Positions 25,513-35,585 of a DNA stretch of 64,000 nucleotides are shown here, in pieces. The position numbers were made by a program, and so were the translations under genes. How positions within the stretch are numbered: position 1 is the first letter of the stretch; every line of letters starts with the position of its first letter. This stretch comes from an uncultured Myxococcales bacterium (GTDB taxonomy: Bacteria > Myxococcota_A > UBA9042 > CAIXZC01). The stretch spans positions 72,474-136,473 of the forward strand of contig CAITUV010000048.1 of NCBI GenBank assembly GCA_903895725.1, in the 5' to 3' direction. The notes beneath the pieces are model-generated. The model was not told the origin of the DNA and made no database searches. It saw nothing but the letters and a program-made list of their open reading frames with translations.

Positions 25513-26643
25513 ATGAAGATCGTGGTTGTGGGAGCAGGTATGGTGGGCGGCGTGATCGCTCGAGATCTTGCCGAGGACGAGGGGAGCGAGGTCCTCTCCA
25601 TCGACGCCAGCGTCGAGGCCCTCGATCGCGTCGGTCGGCACGGCGTCACGACCCGGCGAGTGGATGTGACCGATTCGGCTGCGCTGCACGAGGCCCTGCG
25701 GGGCGCCAGAGTCGCAGTCAACGCAGTGCCCGGATTCCTTGGATATCGGACGCTTCAGAAGATCATCGAGGCCGGGATTCCGGTCGTGGACATCGCATTC
25801 ATGCCGGAGGATTTTTTCGGGCTGGATGAGCTGGCCCGCAGCAGGGGCGTTCCGGCGGTGGTCGACTTCGGCGTGGCCCCGGGAGTCTCGAACCTCCTGG
25901 TGGGTCGCGGTGCTTCGCTCCTCGATACCACCGACAGGTGCGAGATCGTCGTGGGCGGTCTGCCCGTTCGCCGCGTCAAGCCCTGGGAGTACAAGGCCCC
26001 ATTTTCCCCCGTGGACGTGCTCGAGGAGTACACCCGGGTCGCCCGCCTCGTCGAATACGGCCAGGTGGTCGAGCGTCCGGCGCTCTCCGAGATCGAGCTC
26101 ATCGACCTGCCCATCGTCGGTACCCTCGAAGCATTCAACACCGATGGACTGCGCACGCTGCTGCGCACCATCGATGCGCCGCACATGCGGGAGCGAACGT
26201 TGCGCTACCCCGGCTACGCCGAGAAGATGAAGCTGCTACGCGATGCCGGCTTCCTGGACTCGGAGGAAATCGACATCGGCGGGCTCAAGATGCGGCCGCT
26301 GGATCTGACGGCCAGGCTCCTCTTCAAGGCCTGGAAGCTCGAACCCGGCGAGGACGAGCTCACCGTCATGCGGGTCGAAGTGATGGGCACCGCCGGGGGG
26401 CGCCAGAGGCACTACACGTGGGACCTGTACGACCGGAACGACCCATTCACCGGCATGTCGTCCATGGCCCGCACCACAGGATTCCCGGCCGCCATCATGG
26501 CCCGGATGCTTGCCCGGGGCGAGGTCCAGGGAGCCGGGATCATCCCGCCCGAGCACATTGCCCGGGACACACGCCTCTTCAACGGAATCATGGCCGGCCT
26601 GAAAGCCCGCAACGTCACCATCCGGGAAACGGTAGTCGGGTAG
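25513..26643 (+). CDS. Saccharopine dehydrogenase-family NAD(P)-dependent oxidoreductase
   Basis: The 376-residue cytosolic enzyme starts with a Rossmann fold: MKIVVVGAGMVGGVIARDLA carries the GxGxxG loop (residues 8-13) and the acidic residue of the nucleotide pocket lies in SIDAS. The NAVPGF, VVDIAFM and VVDFGVAPGVSN segments are typical of the saccharopine dehydrogenase/lysine-ketoglutarate reductase-like superfamily, and the C-terminal half (about 130-350) matches its substrate domain. The exact substrate cannot be set; carboxynorspermidine or lysine-pathway homologs share this layout. The ATG at 25513 has GGGAG 11 bases upstream, and longer in-frame starts run over the divergent lipoprotein gene. 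It stands alone between minus-strand operons. Confidence 0.78.
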   Translation: MKIVVVGAGMVGGVIARDLAEDEGSEVLSIDASVEALDRVGRHGVTTRRVDVTDSAALHEALRGARVAVNAVPGFLGYRTLQKIIEAGIPVVDIAFMPEDFFGLDELARSRGVPAVVDFGVAPGVSNLLVGRGASLLDTTDRCEIVVGGLPVRRVKPWEYKAPFSPVDVLEEYTRVARLVEYGQVVERPALSEIELIDLPIVGTLEAFNTDGLRTLLRTIDAPHMRERTLRYPGYAEKMKLLRDAGFLDSEEIDIGGLKMRPLDLTARLLFKAWKLEPGEDELTVMRVEVMGTAGGRQRHYTWDLYDRNDPFTGMSSMARTTGFPAAIMARMLARGEVQGAGIIPPEHIARDTRLFNGIMAGLKARNVTIRETVVG

Positions 26644-26661
26644 GGGGACCCGTCCAGGTCC

Positions 26662-29451
26662 TCACCGGGGCACTCGGGTATCTCCGATCACGTAGTACTT
26701 CTCGTCCACCCACACCTGGGAGCTTCCGGGAGCGATGCCTCCCAGATCGAGCGCGACCAGCCCGTCCTCCGTGACCTCGTTCCAGGTTCCGTTCAGGCTG
26801 GCGAAGAGCCTTCCGGACGAGTCGAATGTGGGCATCTGGAGCAGGCCCGGAGTGAGCACCGAGAAAGTCATGGACTTCGAGTCGACCAGCCAGGTGCTCT
26901 GCTGGCCCTGGTCGCTCACGACCACATGGTGGCCTGAGGGCAGCGGCCACTCCATCGGGTATTCCTTGGTGGGGAGATTGAGCGAGTCGACTTCCCACTC
27001 CGCCTCCCGCACCGTGCCGTCCGGGTCGACGCATCGGTACTGAGTCCAGCCCACCCGCTGCTGCGACGGACGGTGACCGCAGGCCGTGCCGTCGGAGAAG
27101 ACGACGTAGTGACTCAGGGACACCAGGTCGTTGCTCGAAATCACCTTCTCACTGCCGTCGGGCCGAACGATGAGCAGACCCGGGTCCGGGTAGTTGAACG
27201 TGACGACGCCTCCGCCTCCCACCGCAGTGATTTCCGGGGACACCTGCTTGCGAAGCAGCTTGATTCCTTCCTTGCCGACAAGATACAGGTCCACTCCCGG
27301 GTCCCCTTTCATGACGGCCCACAGCCCGGCGCCGCCGATGTCGGGAAGGGTCTTGACGTACGGGTCAAACAGAACCGTTGGAAAGAGGGGAACGGCACCC
27401 TCCCCGAACACCACCGCCCCGCAGTTGGACGCCGGGCCTGCAAAGCCGCCCCCTTTGAGCGCTCCCCCCCCCTCGAACCTGAAAGGGGGATCCGCTGCAC
27501 CTGGAGGCAGCGAAACCCGCACTCTTCCGATGCCCGGCACCGGCCCTTCGGCCGTCGTACCCGACGGGGCATCGGGGCCTGACGGGGCGGAGGCGGAGCG
27601 GAACACCGCGACGCAGTGCTCATCCTCGTAGTGCGGAACCACGCCGGCCGCAGGGGCTCCGCCAATCTCCCATCCCGTCGGGTCCGGTTTGGCCGCCGGC
27701 GGCCAACAGATGCGCATGTCTGCGCCGAGCTTCTCCGCCGTCACGGAGAGGGCCGAGAGCCACGGTGGAGCCGACGCTGCATTCGGTGGCAACGGTGCGG
27801 TCCAGAACAGCGTGTGCTCCCACCGGATGTCGTTGACCTGCCCACCCCCAACCGGGAGAACCATCTCGTCACGGCCCCGAGTGAGCACGAGCAGCCGTTC
27901 CTCGCCAGGCATGGTCCCCTGCGTCATGAACGCACCGGCGACGGCGGCCTCGCCAGTCGGAAGCGCCACGGTCACCAGCGGCATTCGCCGCCATCCATCC
28001 TTTTCCAGGACCAGCCTGTCGATGCGTCCGCCCGGAGCAGCATGCAGCACATCCCGCACTGTCGGAGAGGCCCGGACCGTCAGGAACGGCCCCGAAAACG
28101 AAGCGGGGACGAAAGGAGAGAACGCTCCAGTCGCATCCACCGACGAGCCGAAGAGCTGGCCGGACGGTCCGACGAACCCCACAGCGAGCAAGTCGTCGAC
28201 CGGCAGTGAGCCGGGGATGGTCATCAACGGGCTTGCATTGGAGCCCGCAGTCAGCATCCCCCGGGAGAAGTCGAGGTTGAAGTTCCCGATCGTGTTCCAG
28301 GGAACGGCGGTAGGCTCGGGTCCGCCGAAGTCGGCCACGGCAACGAGCGGAGTCTCCAGTGACACGTGGTTCATTGGATCCTGGTCGAACGAGCCGTCCG
28401 GAGAGGTCTGTCCGTACCAGATCCCGCCGCTGCCGTCCGCTCTCATCCCGGCGGCCAGGGCGTGACGGTTGAAGAGATTCTCGATGACGTCCTTGTGAAA
28501 CTCACCGTACGGGCAGGTGGGCGGTCCCTGGATGAGTGGGAGCTGTCCGATGGGCACGATCCCCCCCGCTTTGCCGAACAGCGGCAAGGGGAGTCTCTCC
28601 AGGACAGCCCGTTCGGGGGTCACGTCCAGACATCGCCGGGCGAGCGGTCCGTCCGAGGCGTCAAAGTACCCCGGCGGGCCATCGACCGTCATGACCAGCG
28701 GGCGCGTCCCCGGAACGAGATCGATGCCCCAGACCGTTCTCGCTCCAATCGTCACCTCGGCCTGTGTCCCGGCATTCTCGACCGGTTCCAGCGTTACCGG
28801 CGTGTCGGGCTCGAACGGCGTGGCCTCGACCAGCTCGATTCCTGCCGAGAAGTCGTCGGCAGCGCCGTCACAGCGGTCCCGGATGAGCCCGAACCCCTCG
28901 GCGTAGCGGCGGTGACACCCCAGGGAGTCGGGAGACGTGAATTCCTCGATCTGCCAGACGGGAAGCTCTCCCCAGGTGGTCGACGTCACGGACCGGTTGG
29001 TGACTTCGAACCGGCTTCCACCGGATGTCCACTCCATGCCGAGCCTGACCGTGGGGGGTACCGTCAAGACCGCCTGGTCGTAGAGGCCGGCCTCGCTGTC
29101 CCCGAAGCGGACCAGTCCGTCCTCCGTGACGGCCTCCCAGGTGGCTTTCCCCGTGCCGTACCAGACCTCCACCAGCTCCCGGTCTCCGAAGCGGACCGGG
29201 CCTGCCACGACCCGGTATGCCCGGGCCACCCCGGGAGTGAACAGGAGCTGCCCGGAGGAAAGGCGAACCAGGGAGGCCTCGTTCGGCTCGCCCTCGCCCG
29301 GCGCCGTGATTTCAAAGGACAGCGTCCCGACGGTGGCCGGCGGAGGCGGCTCGCCGGAACCCGCTGGTTCGGACGAGCATGCCAAAAGACAGAAGGCAGC
29401 CAGCGATGCGCCGGCCCCGAGGAAATTCCTCGAAATCGTTGCGGGCATCAT
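26662..29451 (-). CDS. Large lipoprotein, paralog of the C-terminal half of the gene before it
   Basis: The 929-residue lipoprotein has lipobox LLAC (Cys 25). No named domain was recognised. It aligns along its length with the second half of the preceding 2045-residue ORF: VPPTVRLGMEWTSGGSRFEV matches VPDQVRVGMAWSSGPFQFKV, and ICWPPAAKPDPTGWEIGGAP matches VCWPPNDEPLNPEGWKLGGA. So the two arose by tandem duplication. Many short strand-turn segments with PDG and SDG suggest a beta-propeller. The start overlaps the previous stop by four bases (ATGATG/TGA), indicating translational coupling. It is last gene of a four-gene minus-strand operon, and the convergent oxidoreductase gene ends 18 bases away. 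Confidence 0.72.
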   Translation of the reverse strand: MMPATISRNFLGAGASLAAFCLLACSSEPAGSGEPPPPATVGTLSFEITAPGEGEPNEASLVRLSSGQLLFTPGVARAYRVVAGPVRFGDRELVEVWYGTGKATWEAVTEDGLVRFGDSEAGLYDQAVLTVPPTVRLGMEWTSGGSRFEVTNRSVTSTTWGELPVWQIEEFTSPDSLGCHRRYAEGFGLIRDRCDGAADDFSAGIELVEATPFEPDTPVTLEPVENAGTQAEVTIGARTVWGIDLVPGTRPLVMTVDGPPGYFDASDGPLARRCLDVTPERAVLERLPLPLFGKAGGIVPIGQLPLIQGPPTCPYGEFHKDVIENLFNRHALAAGMRADGSGGIWYGQTSPDGSFDQDPMNHVSLETPLVAVADFGGPEPTAVPWNTIGNFNLDFSRGMLTAGSNASPLMTIPGSLPVDDLLAVGFVGPSGQLFGSSVDATGAFSPFVPASFSGPFLTVRASPTVRDVLHAAPGGRIDRLVLEKDGWRRMPLVTVALPTGEAAVAGAFMTQGTMPGEERLLVLTRGRDEMVLPVGGGQVNDIRWEHTLFWTAPLPPNAASAPPWLSALSVTAEKLGADMRICWPPAAKPDPTGWEIGGAPAAGVVPHYEDEHCVAVFRSASAPSGPDAPSGTTAEGPVPGIGRVRVSLPPGAADPPFRFEGGGALKGGGFAGPASNCGAVVFGEGAVPLFPTVLFDPYVKTLPDIGGAGLWAVMKGDPGVDLYLVGKEGIKLLRKQVSPEITAVGGGGVVTFNYPDPGLLIVRPDGSEKVISSNDLVSLSHYVVFSDGTACGHRPSQQRVGWTQYRCVDPDGTVREAEWEVDSLNLPTKEYPMEWPLPSGHHVVVSDQGQQSTWLVDSKSMTFSVLTPGLLQMPTFDSSGRLFASLNGTWNEVTEDGLVALDLGGIAPGSSQVWVDEKYYVIGDTRVPR

Positions 29452-32400
29452 GGCACCACCCGGATGAACTGGCCGTTCGCAAACACGACGAAGGAATACT
29501 CGGCGGCCGGGATGAAGGCCCAGATGTCCTCCTGGAAACCGGCATGACCACCGAACGGTGGCAACGGCATCTCCACCGGCCCTTCGGGCGTCAGCTCGTA
29601 TGGGATGGAGTCTGGCCCGAAGTTTCCCGTGTAACCGCCACCCCGGGCCGGCTGATTGTCATGCGTCGGAACGACGTAGAGGGTCGAGTCGGGACCATAG
29701 CTGAAGTTGCCCTGGAGCGGAAGCCCATCCCCATACGGAGTGGCCTTTGCGGTGGCCGGATCGAGCGTCCAGGAGGTCCCCGAGTAGATTGCCGTGGCCA
29801 GGATCTTCCCGTCCCCGAACGGCCGGACGGTCATCGGCCCCGAAACCGGTTCTTCGAGGGAAACCTGCTTGGTGTTTCCCTCCTCGTCGAAGCACGAGAG
29901 CCCGGTCGTCCCGATGTCCGCACACAGCAGGCCCTGCGATGAAATGGCGGCGCTGGAGGCCGAGTAGTCGAGCTTCTCCGGCAGCGGCTCCAGGCTGCCG
30001 TCGGTCTCTACGAGCCAGCTCTCCCCCTTGCCACCCTGGACCGCAACCACGATGCACCCGCCCGTTGCTGCCGTGCCGAGGATCTTGTGTGCCGGATAGC
30101 CCGCTCCATTGGGGTTTGGCCATTCCTTGTCCGACTCAACAACCTCTCCCCGGCCGCTGATCAGCTCGACACGGGCGCCGTTGGAATGCCAGAACCCGTT
30201 CCCGGCACCGTCCTGGGTTCCGAACCAGCCGTCGAGCCCCGTCGGCCCGGTTCCCAGAGGCAGGCCTTGGGAATCATACCACTTGCCCATGCCCGCCAAG
30301 CCTCCGTCCGCCAGGTTCCAGACCTCGTGGGGGGCATAGTTGATGTTGGTCAGTGCGTCCTCCCGGAACGCGGTCGAGGCCGGCGGGACGACGATCTCCA
30401 TAGGGCCCACGCCGGGAATGTCCGCCTCCAGCAGCCCGCCTCCGTCGAGCCAGATGTCCAGCGCACGCTCCAGATCCCGGACGGCCAGCGCACAGTTGCC
30501 TTGCTCCCAGGCCAAGCCCACCTTCAGGACCGGGGCCCCGCCCAGCTTCCACCCCTCGGGGTTCAGCGGCTCATCGTTTGGCGGCCAGCACACCACGACG
30601 TCCACGCCGCTGACGGCCGCACCGACTGCCAGCGAAGGAGGAGGAGCAACCTCAACCCCGGTTCCCTGCTGCGCTTTCACCCGCCAGAACCAGGTCTTTC
30701 GGGCATCGAGGCCGTTGCTCAGGTCGGCTCCCTCCACCCGGTTTCCCGTGGTCACGATGAGGTTGGCCCCCTGGCGGAATGCCCCCGTGACGAAGTGATT
30801 CTCCCCCAGCGTGTAGGATGCCAGACGCTCGAACTGCGCCTGGCCGTCGACCCACCGGACCTCGTCGGCCCAGCCCGGGTGAGCCAGCATCGCCGTCCGA
30901 CCGGACCGCGACACCTGGACGAGCGCACCGAAGCCCGCATACCCGATTGGGACCGGCTGCGTGACCACCTTCCCTTGGACCCATTCGCTGCGCAGGAGGA
31001 CTCCAGAGCGTGTGAACACTCCCAGGGGAAACGTCCCGCCCTGCGGTCTCATGGGGGCAAACGCTACGCCGGCCTCGTAATCGAAGTGGACCAGGGCCTC
31101 TTGAGGATCATTGGTGTACGGGAGCTCGGCCATGAGGTCGAATGCCGTATTGCCCCAGCTCGCTTCACGCACGAACCCCAGGTGGTAGGTCAGGAACGTC
31201 GGCAGCTTGTCGTCTTCTCCTGCGACCAGGTAGCCGAATTCCTTCCGGGGGTTCTCCGAGTAATTCAGGTAGAAGTAGTCGGCTCCGTCCGGGGACATCC
31301 AGGGGGCAATGGAGTAGTGACTCAGCTCCTCGTTGTAAGCGTCCGGCGCATCGGGCCCCAGGCAGATGGCGTTTCCCTCCTTGGCGAAATCTCCGTCAGC
31401 CTTCGTTGTCGTCAGTGTCTGGAAGCCGTCATCGGCAAAGCGAAGGCAGGCTCGCTTGCCCACCAGAATCCATACGCCGTCGAGAAACGCCCAGCCAACC
31501 CCCTTGAGCCCGACGGCCATCGTTCCCGGCTCGTCTTCGACGGCGAGGACCGGGTTCGACTCCATGCCGAGCACGAGCTGCTGGCCATCGGCTCCCCGCA
31601 GCGGCTCGAGCGTCACCTTCGGCCCCTGGGGCCCCTCTCCATCGGTTGCGTCCAGCGCCCGAAACGACGCAATCACCCGGTCGTCCAGGCCAGCGTTCTT
31701 CCACCAGCCCCGTCCCTCCACGTAGTAGCTGACGACCGGTCCAGACGTCCCGACTGCGTGAATGGCCCAGGTCATCCGCTCGCCCCACGGGGTCCTCTGG
31801 AGGCTCCGGGAGAGCACCTTGAACTGGAACGGCCCCGAGCTCCACGCCATCCCGACTCTCACCTGGTCAGGCACCATGAGTAGCGGCGGGTCGATCTTCC
31901 CGTTGTTGTCTCCGGCCAACGCCCAGCCCTGCGACGTCTTCACCCACTCGACCACGGACCCGTCGCTCCACTCCTCCCGGCGGCTGTCTGGCGCTTCGCC
32001 CGAGGTCACGACGACGTGGGACCGCGTCTCGCCCTTCTGAATCACGAAGCGGGTTCCCGGCTCCAGCGGCATGAGCGATTCCTCGTTGGTCGGTCCCTCG
32101 CCGGGATCATCGCCTCCCGGCTCCGTGCCTCCGTCTCCGGTCCCCCCCCCTCCGCAGCCTGAAACGAGCAATGCCACCACCAGGACGACCAGGCAGCCGT
32201 TGCCCAAGGCGGCCTGCCGCACCCTCAAAGCGGCGAGCAGCAACAACCCCAGCCCCAGGCAGAACAGGCCACCCCAACCACCCCGGGCGCCGAGAGCGCT
32301 ACCCGTGCTGCATCCTCCGGCATCCCGCGTCATCGGATACCCGTACGTGGGCGCCTCCACCGGGGCCGGGCCTTCCGGCCCCTCCGGCTCCCCCCCCGCT

Positions 32401-35400
32401 CCCGAGGCCTGCTCCCAGGGGTCCACGTCCACGCCCCCAGGCATAATCGCAAGACCGTTTCCGGTTGCCGGGTTCAGCGGGATCGTGGAAAGCTGCCACA
32501 TCTCGTCCGTGTCCGGGTCGAACACGAACGCGGTCCCCCCCATCGGAGGTGGTGCCTTGCTCCCGAACGGCACGACCACAACGAGTCCGTCGGCCCGCTC
32601 CTGGAACCGGATGAAAGTGTGCGCCGCATCCGCGACCGGCACTCCATACTCAGCGAAGATGATGGGGTTGAGATTCACGGACGGCTCGCCGTCGATGCGC
32701 ACGATGAAGTCGGACATGGGCACTTCGAGGCGGCGGCCGTCGGACAGGTAGTACAGCCCCCGCAGCGCTCCGTTGGCATCGAGGTACTCGAAGGTCCCGT
32801 CGGGGCGGATCACGAGATCGACCGGCTCGGACTCCTCCGGCAGCTCCTGGACGACCTCGCTCTCCTCGACCCACATCTGCGGTAGCCGCTCGATTCGCGG
32901 GGGGTCCGCGTTGAGCCAGTAGAGGCTCCCGTCATCGCCCCAGTGACAGTCGGTCACGTCGCCCAGATCCCCCACTTCCACGAGACTGCCCGAGGGAACG
33001 TCGAACGGAGCGTAGCCTTCGAGCACCGATACGGCTCCGCTGTTGTACAGGCCCTTGCGATGGGCGATGCACAGCAGCCCGTTCGCTCCGACCTCCATCC
33101 CCCATGGGGTATCCGGCGAGTAGAACGGGTAAGGCTCAATCCATGCGTGAGCCAGCCCTCCCCTGGGGCCGCTCCGGTAGATCATCGAGCCCAGTTTGGC
33201 CTGGGCCAGCAACAGCACGTCCCCCGGCTCACCAAGGCCATCGTAACGCACGTACTCCCACATCCATCCGTCTCCAGCGGTCCCGACGGCAAGGCCGCCC
33301 CAGAACATAGCGGGGGGATTCCCGAACTGGAGCCAGGCATCCGGATGGGGGTTCAGCCAGCCGTCCATGATGCCAAAGGACGTGTAGTAGTCACCGTATC
33401 CGGTCGGCTGGAAGCGCTCCGCCATGTAGTCGACGTTCATGCCCCCTTGCAGGTACTTCGGCCCCACGAGAACCGCCGGATCGTGGTCGGGCGACAACCC
33501 CACGTAGTACCGTCCCCAGCTTCCCGCCACGTTCAGGACAAGACGGTCGATCTCGGGAACATACCCCGCCGCCTTCACCCCGTTGAACAGGAGGTCGTGC
33601 GGAAACAGCTTGCCCGGAGTCCCGTCCTTGACCGCCTTCCATTCGTCGAGCGACGGATCGCACGGGCCCAGGCCGCTGTCGCAGCGGGCCTTCTGGTGAT
33701 CGTAGATGACCTTCCCGGGATCACTGCCCTGGAACGCAAGCGCGTAGAATTCGTCCCAGGCCTTGTCCCCCTCACTGATGAGCCGGCCGCACGTCACGAA
33801 AGTCAGCGTTCTCGTCGCGGGGAAGAAGTCGATCGAGATGTCCTCCAGAACCTCAGCGTTGCAGGCCTGCAGAACCGTCCCCCAGTCGAGCACAGGCTCC
33901 GCGTGACCGGTATCGAGCATCACCCTCAGGAGCCCTTGCTCAGTCCCCACCAGGGCGAAGGTCCCGTCGGCGGAGAATCGTAGCGAGTGTTCGTCCTTGT
34001 GAGGGAAGGAGATGCGTGAGGTCCGGTCCGCCTCCTGGATGCACTCGATCCGCTCGTCATCCACCTGGAGGCACAGCGGCCCGACTCCGGAGGTCCCGAA
34101 CACCAGGCTGCTCTTCACCTGCTCCGTGAGCCCGAGCCGGTCGAAGTAGCCCCAGATGAGGCCGCTCTCGACGTAGACGATTCGCTCGTTCATCAGGGGA
34201 GACGGGTCATCCGAGGAGGAAGTCGGGTCCGTTCCGAGCGCGGCGATTTCGACCGAGTCGAAGGTGGTTCCCCAGTCGGACTCGATCGTGTAGTCGCTCG
34301 TGCCCAGCTCCTTCTCCTGGCTGTAAGGCAGGCCGTCGCAGTCCATGTCGAGCCAATCCAGATCCAGCACGAGCCGATGCAGAAGCCCGGCCTCGACCTT
34401 CGGGACCGGGAAGCCGATTCCCCCGCCGGGAAGCGGGAATCCGAGGGCATCGGGTAGCGGGGCACGGCCCATCCCATCGACCCGGCCGTGCAGCAGGCTC
34501 AGGTAGCCGGTGTCGCCCCCCTTCATCGGGATCACGTACAGCCCCTCGCCACCGCTTCCAGCCGCGTACTCGCCCCACTTGGGGTCCCACATCGGTGTGT
34601 GGTTGAACTCCATGAGGGCCGATGGCCACGCAACCAGGGCGTCGAGCGTCGGTTCGTAGAAGAGCTGGGTGGCATACTGGATGGGGTTGTACGGGACGGT
34701 GTGGATGTCCCCGTAGAACCACATTTCACCCGGAACCGGCGGCCGGGGGGGGCGCATCACCACCTCGGCCGTGCCGTCGTCGTGCTGCTCAATCACGAGA
34801 GGAATCCAGTCGCTGTTGGCCTCCGTCGTGTAGTACTGGACAGCGACCAGCGCAAACATGCGGCCATCCGGATGCCAGGTGACCGAAAGCAGGTCCCACT
34901 GGCTCTTCATGTCGGCCTGTGTCAGGCCAGGGGCCGTGGCGTGCCAGGCCTGCCCCGGGTCCATCGGAAGGTTGGCGTCGAGCCAGGAGAAGTCGATTCG
35001 GAGCATCCACTCCACAGCGGTCTTTCCCGGGTTCGGCACTGCGCACAGAAGCCCCTGGAACGTGACGAAACATGGGACTCCATCCGGAGACATGACCAGG
35101 CGGCCCGGCCATTTGTCGGTCTCGTGCTCGCCAAGGTTGGGAAGGGTCGTTGCATATTCCCACTTCTTCTCACACGTGCCCCCCCCGGCACACTGGCAGT
35201 GGTAGAGCTGAACGGGGCCGGGACAGTACCGGAACGCAGCGATGGCACTGAGATCCTGCGTCATCGCCACGCGGTAGCCACCCTGGTCGACCTCCGGCTT
35301 GGCCGCCGTCCCGTCCGGGTCCGACGGGTGGTAGCACGCAAACGGGGTCTTCGTCTCGTCGATGCTCTTCAAGTCCTCGTAGATGGCGCCGGCCTGGTCC

Positions 35401-35585
35401 ACTCCGACGGGGACCGCGGTCTTCGAGCCCGGAATGGTCTCCCACGTGACGGCCCGCATGGAGTAGAGATCCTGGGCCGCGGCAGATCCCGGGGGAAGCA
35501 CGATGGCCGCCAGGGGGGCCGCCAGGATGGCGGCCAGGGGGGCCGTCACGACCCACGCCAATTCGAGCTGTCGTGCGGTCTTCAT
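29448..35585 (-). CDS. 2045-residue exported protein, probable fusion of a MYXO-CTERM-type protein and a lipoprotein
   Basis: One uninterrupted frame. The N-terminal part (about 1-1120) starts with a signal peptide (MKTARQLELAWVVTAPL..., cut near SAAAQ), has propeller-like strands, and ends with the sorting-type tail GGCSTG, a 15-residue hydrophobic run (LFCLGLGLLLLAALR) and Arg. A second lipoprotein signal follows directly (CLVVLVVALLVSGC), then about 900 residues that align with the 929-residue neighbour. In bacteria such a tail normally ends the protein, so this looks like two genes joined in frame, or two genes whose boundary lost its stop. The ATG at 35585 overlaps the previous stop (ATGA). 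See the internal start at 32222. Confidence 0.7.
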   Translation of the reverse strand: MKTARQLELAWVVTAPLAAILAAPLAAIVLPPGSAAAQDLYSMRAVTWETIPGSKTAVPVGVDQAGAIYEDLKSIDETKTPFACYHPSDPDGTAAKPEVDQGGYRVAMTQDLSAIAAFRYCPGPVQLYHCQCAGGGTCEKKWEYATTLPNLGEHETDKWPGRLVMSPDGVPCFVTFQGLLCAVPNPGKTAVEWMLRIDFSWLDANLPMDPGQAWHATAPGLTQADMKSQWDLLSVTWHPDGRMFALVAVQYYTTEANSDWIPLVIEQHDDGTAEVVMRPPRPPVPGEMWFYGDIHTVPYNPIQYATQLFYEPTLDALVAWPSALMEFNHTPMWDPKWGEYAAGSGGEGLYVIPMKGGDTGYLSLLHGRVDGMGRAPLPDALGFPLPGGGIGFPVPKVEAGLLHRLVLDLDWLDMDCDGLPYSQEKELGTSDYTIESDWGTTFDSVEIAALGTDPTSSSDDPSPLMNERIVYVESGLIWGYFDRLGLTEQVKSSLVFGTSGVGPLCLQVDDERIECIQEADRTSRISFPHKDEHSLRFSADGTFALVGTEQGLLRVMLDTGHAEPVLDWGTVLQACNAEVLEDISIDFFPATRTLTFVTCGRLISEGDKAWDEFYALAFQGSDPGKVIYDHQKARCDSGLGPCDPSLDEWKAVKDGTPGKLFPHDLLFNGVKAAGYVPEIDRLVLNVAGSWGRYYVGLSPDHDPAVLVGPKYLQGGMNVDYMAERFQPTGYGDYYTSFGIMDGWLNPHPDAWLQFGNPPAMFWGGLAVGTAGDGWMWEYVRYDGLGEPGDVLLLAQAKLGSMIYRSGPRGGLAHAWIEPYPFYSPDTPWGMEVGANGLLCIAHRKGLYNSGAVSVLEGYAPFDVPSGSLVEVGDLGDVTDCHWGDDGSLYWLNADPPRIERLPQMWVEESEVVQELPEESEPVDLVIRPDGTFEYLDANGALRGLYYLSDGRRLEVPMSDFIVRIDGEPSVNLNPIIFAEYGVPVADAAHTFIRFQERADGLVVVVPFGSKAPPPMGGTAFVFDPDTDEMWQLSTIPLNPATGNGLAIMPGGVDVDPWEQASGAGGEPEGPEGPAPVEAPTYGYPMTRDAGGCSTGSALGARGGWGGLFCLGLGLLLLAALRVRQAALGNGCLVVLVVALLVSGCGGGGTGDGGTEPGGDDPGEGPTNEESLMPLEPGTRFVIQKGETRSHVVVTSGEAPDSRREEWSDGSVVEWVKTSQGWALAGDNNGKIDPPLLMVPDQVRVGMAWSSGPFQFKVLSRSLQRTPWGERMTWAIHAVGTSGPVVSYYVEGRGWWKNAGLDDRVIASFRALDATDGEGPQGPKVTLEPLRGADGQQLVLGMESNPVLAVEDEPGTMAVGLKGVGWAFLDGVWILVGKRACLRFADDGFQTLTTTKADGDFAKEGNAICLGPDAPDAYNEELSHYSIAPWMSPDGADYFYLNYSENPRKEFGYLVAGEDDKLPTFLTYHLGFVREASWGNTAFDLMAELPYTNDPQEALVHFDYEAGVAFAPMRPQGGTFPLGVFTRSGVLLRSEWVQGKVVTQPVPIGYAGFGALVQVSRSGRTAMLAHPGWADEVRWVDGQAQFERLASYTLGENHFVTGAFRQGANLIVTTGNRVEGADLSNGLDARKTWFWRVKAQQGTGVEVAPPPSLAVGAAVSGVDVVVCWPPNDEPLNPEGWKLGGAPVLKVGLAWEQGNCALAVRDLERALDIWLDGGGLLEADIPGVGPMEIVVPPASTAFREDALTNINYAPHEVWNLADGGLAGMGKWYDSQGLPLGTGPTGLDGWFGTQDGAGNGFWHSNGARVELISGRGEVVESDKEWPNPNGAGYPAHKILGTAATGGCIVVAVQGGKGESWLVETDGSLEPLPEKLDYSASSAAISSQGLLCADIGTTGLSCFDEEGNTKQVSLEEPVSGPMTVRPFGDGKILATAIYSGTSWTLDPATAKATPYGDGLPLQGNFSYGPDSTLYVVPTHDNQPARGGGYTGNFGPDSIPYELTPEGPVEMPLPPFGGHAGFQEDIWAFIPAAEYSFVVFANGQFIRVVP
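32220..32222 (-). other. Internal in-frame GTG, possible start of a separate lipoprotein
   Basis: The GTG whose first base is 32222 lies in frame inside the 2045-residue ORF, right after the membrane tail of the first half. Starting here gives a 924-residue protein with a proper lipoprotein signal (VRQAALGNG, hydrophobic run, VSGC), almost the length of the 929-residue downstream paralog. The bases just upstream include TTTGAGG, holding a TGA one frame over and a weak GAGG. Independent initiation here is an inference. Confidence 0.5.

Noticed and set aside
26644..26661. GGACC/GGTCC hairpin between convergent genes as a bidirectional terminator
   Set aside because: The stem is only five base pairs and has no T tract on either strand.
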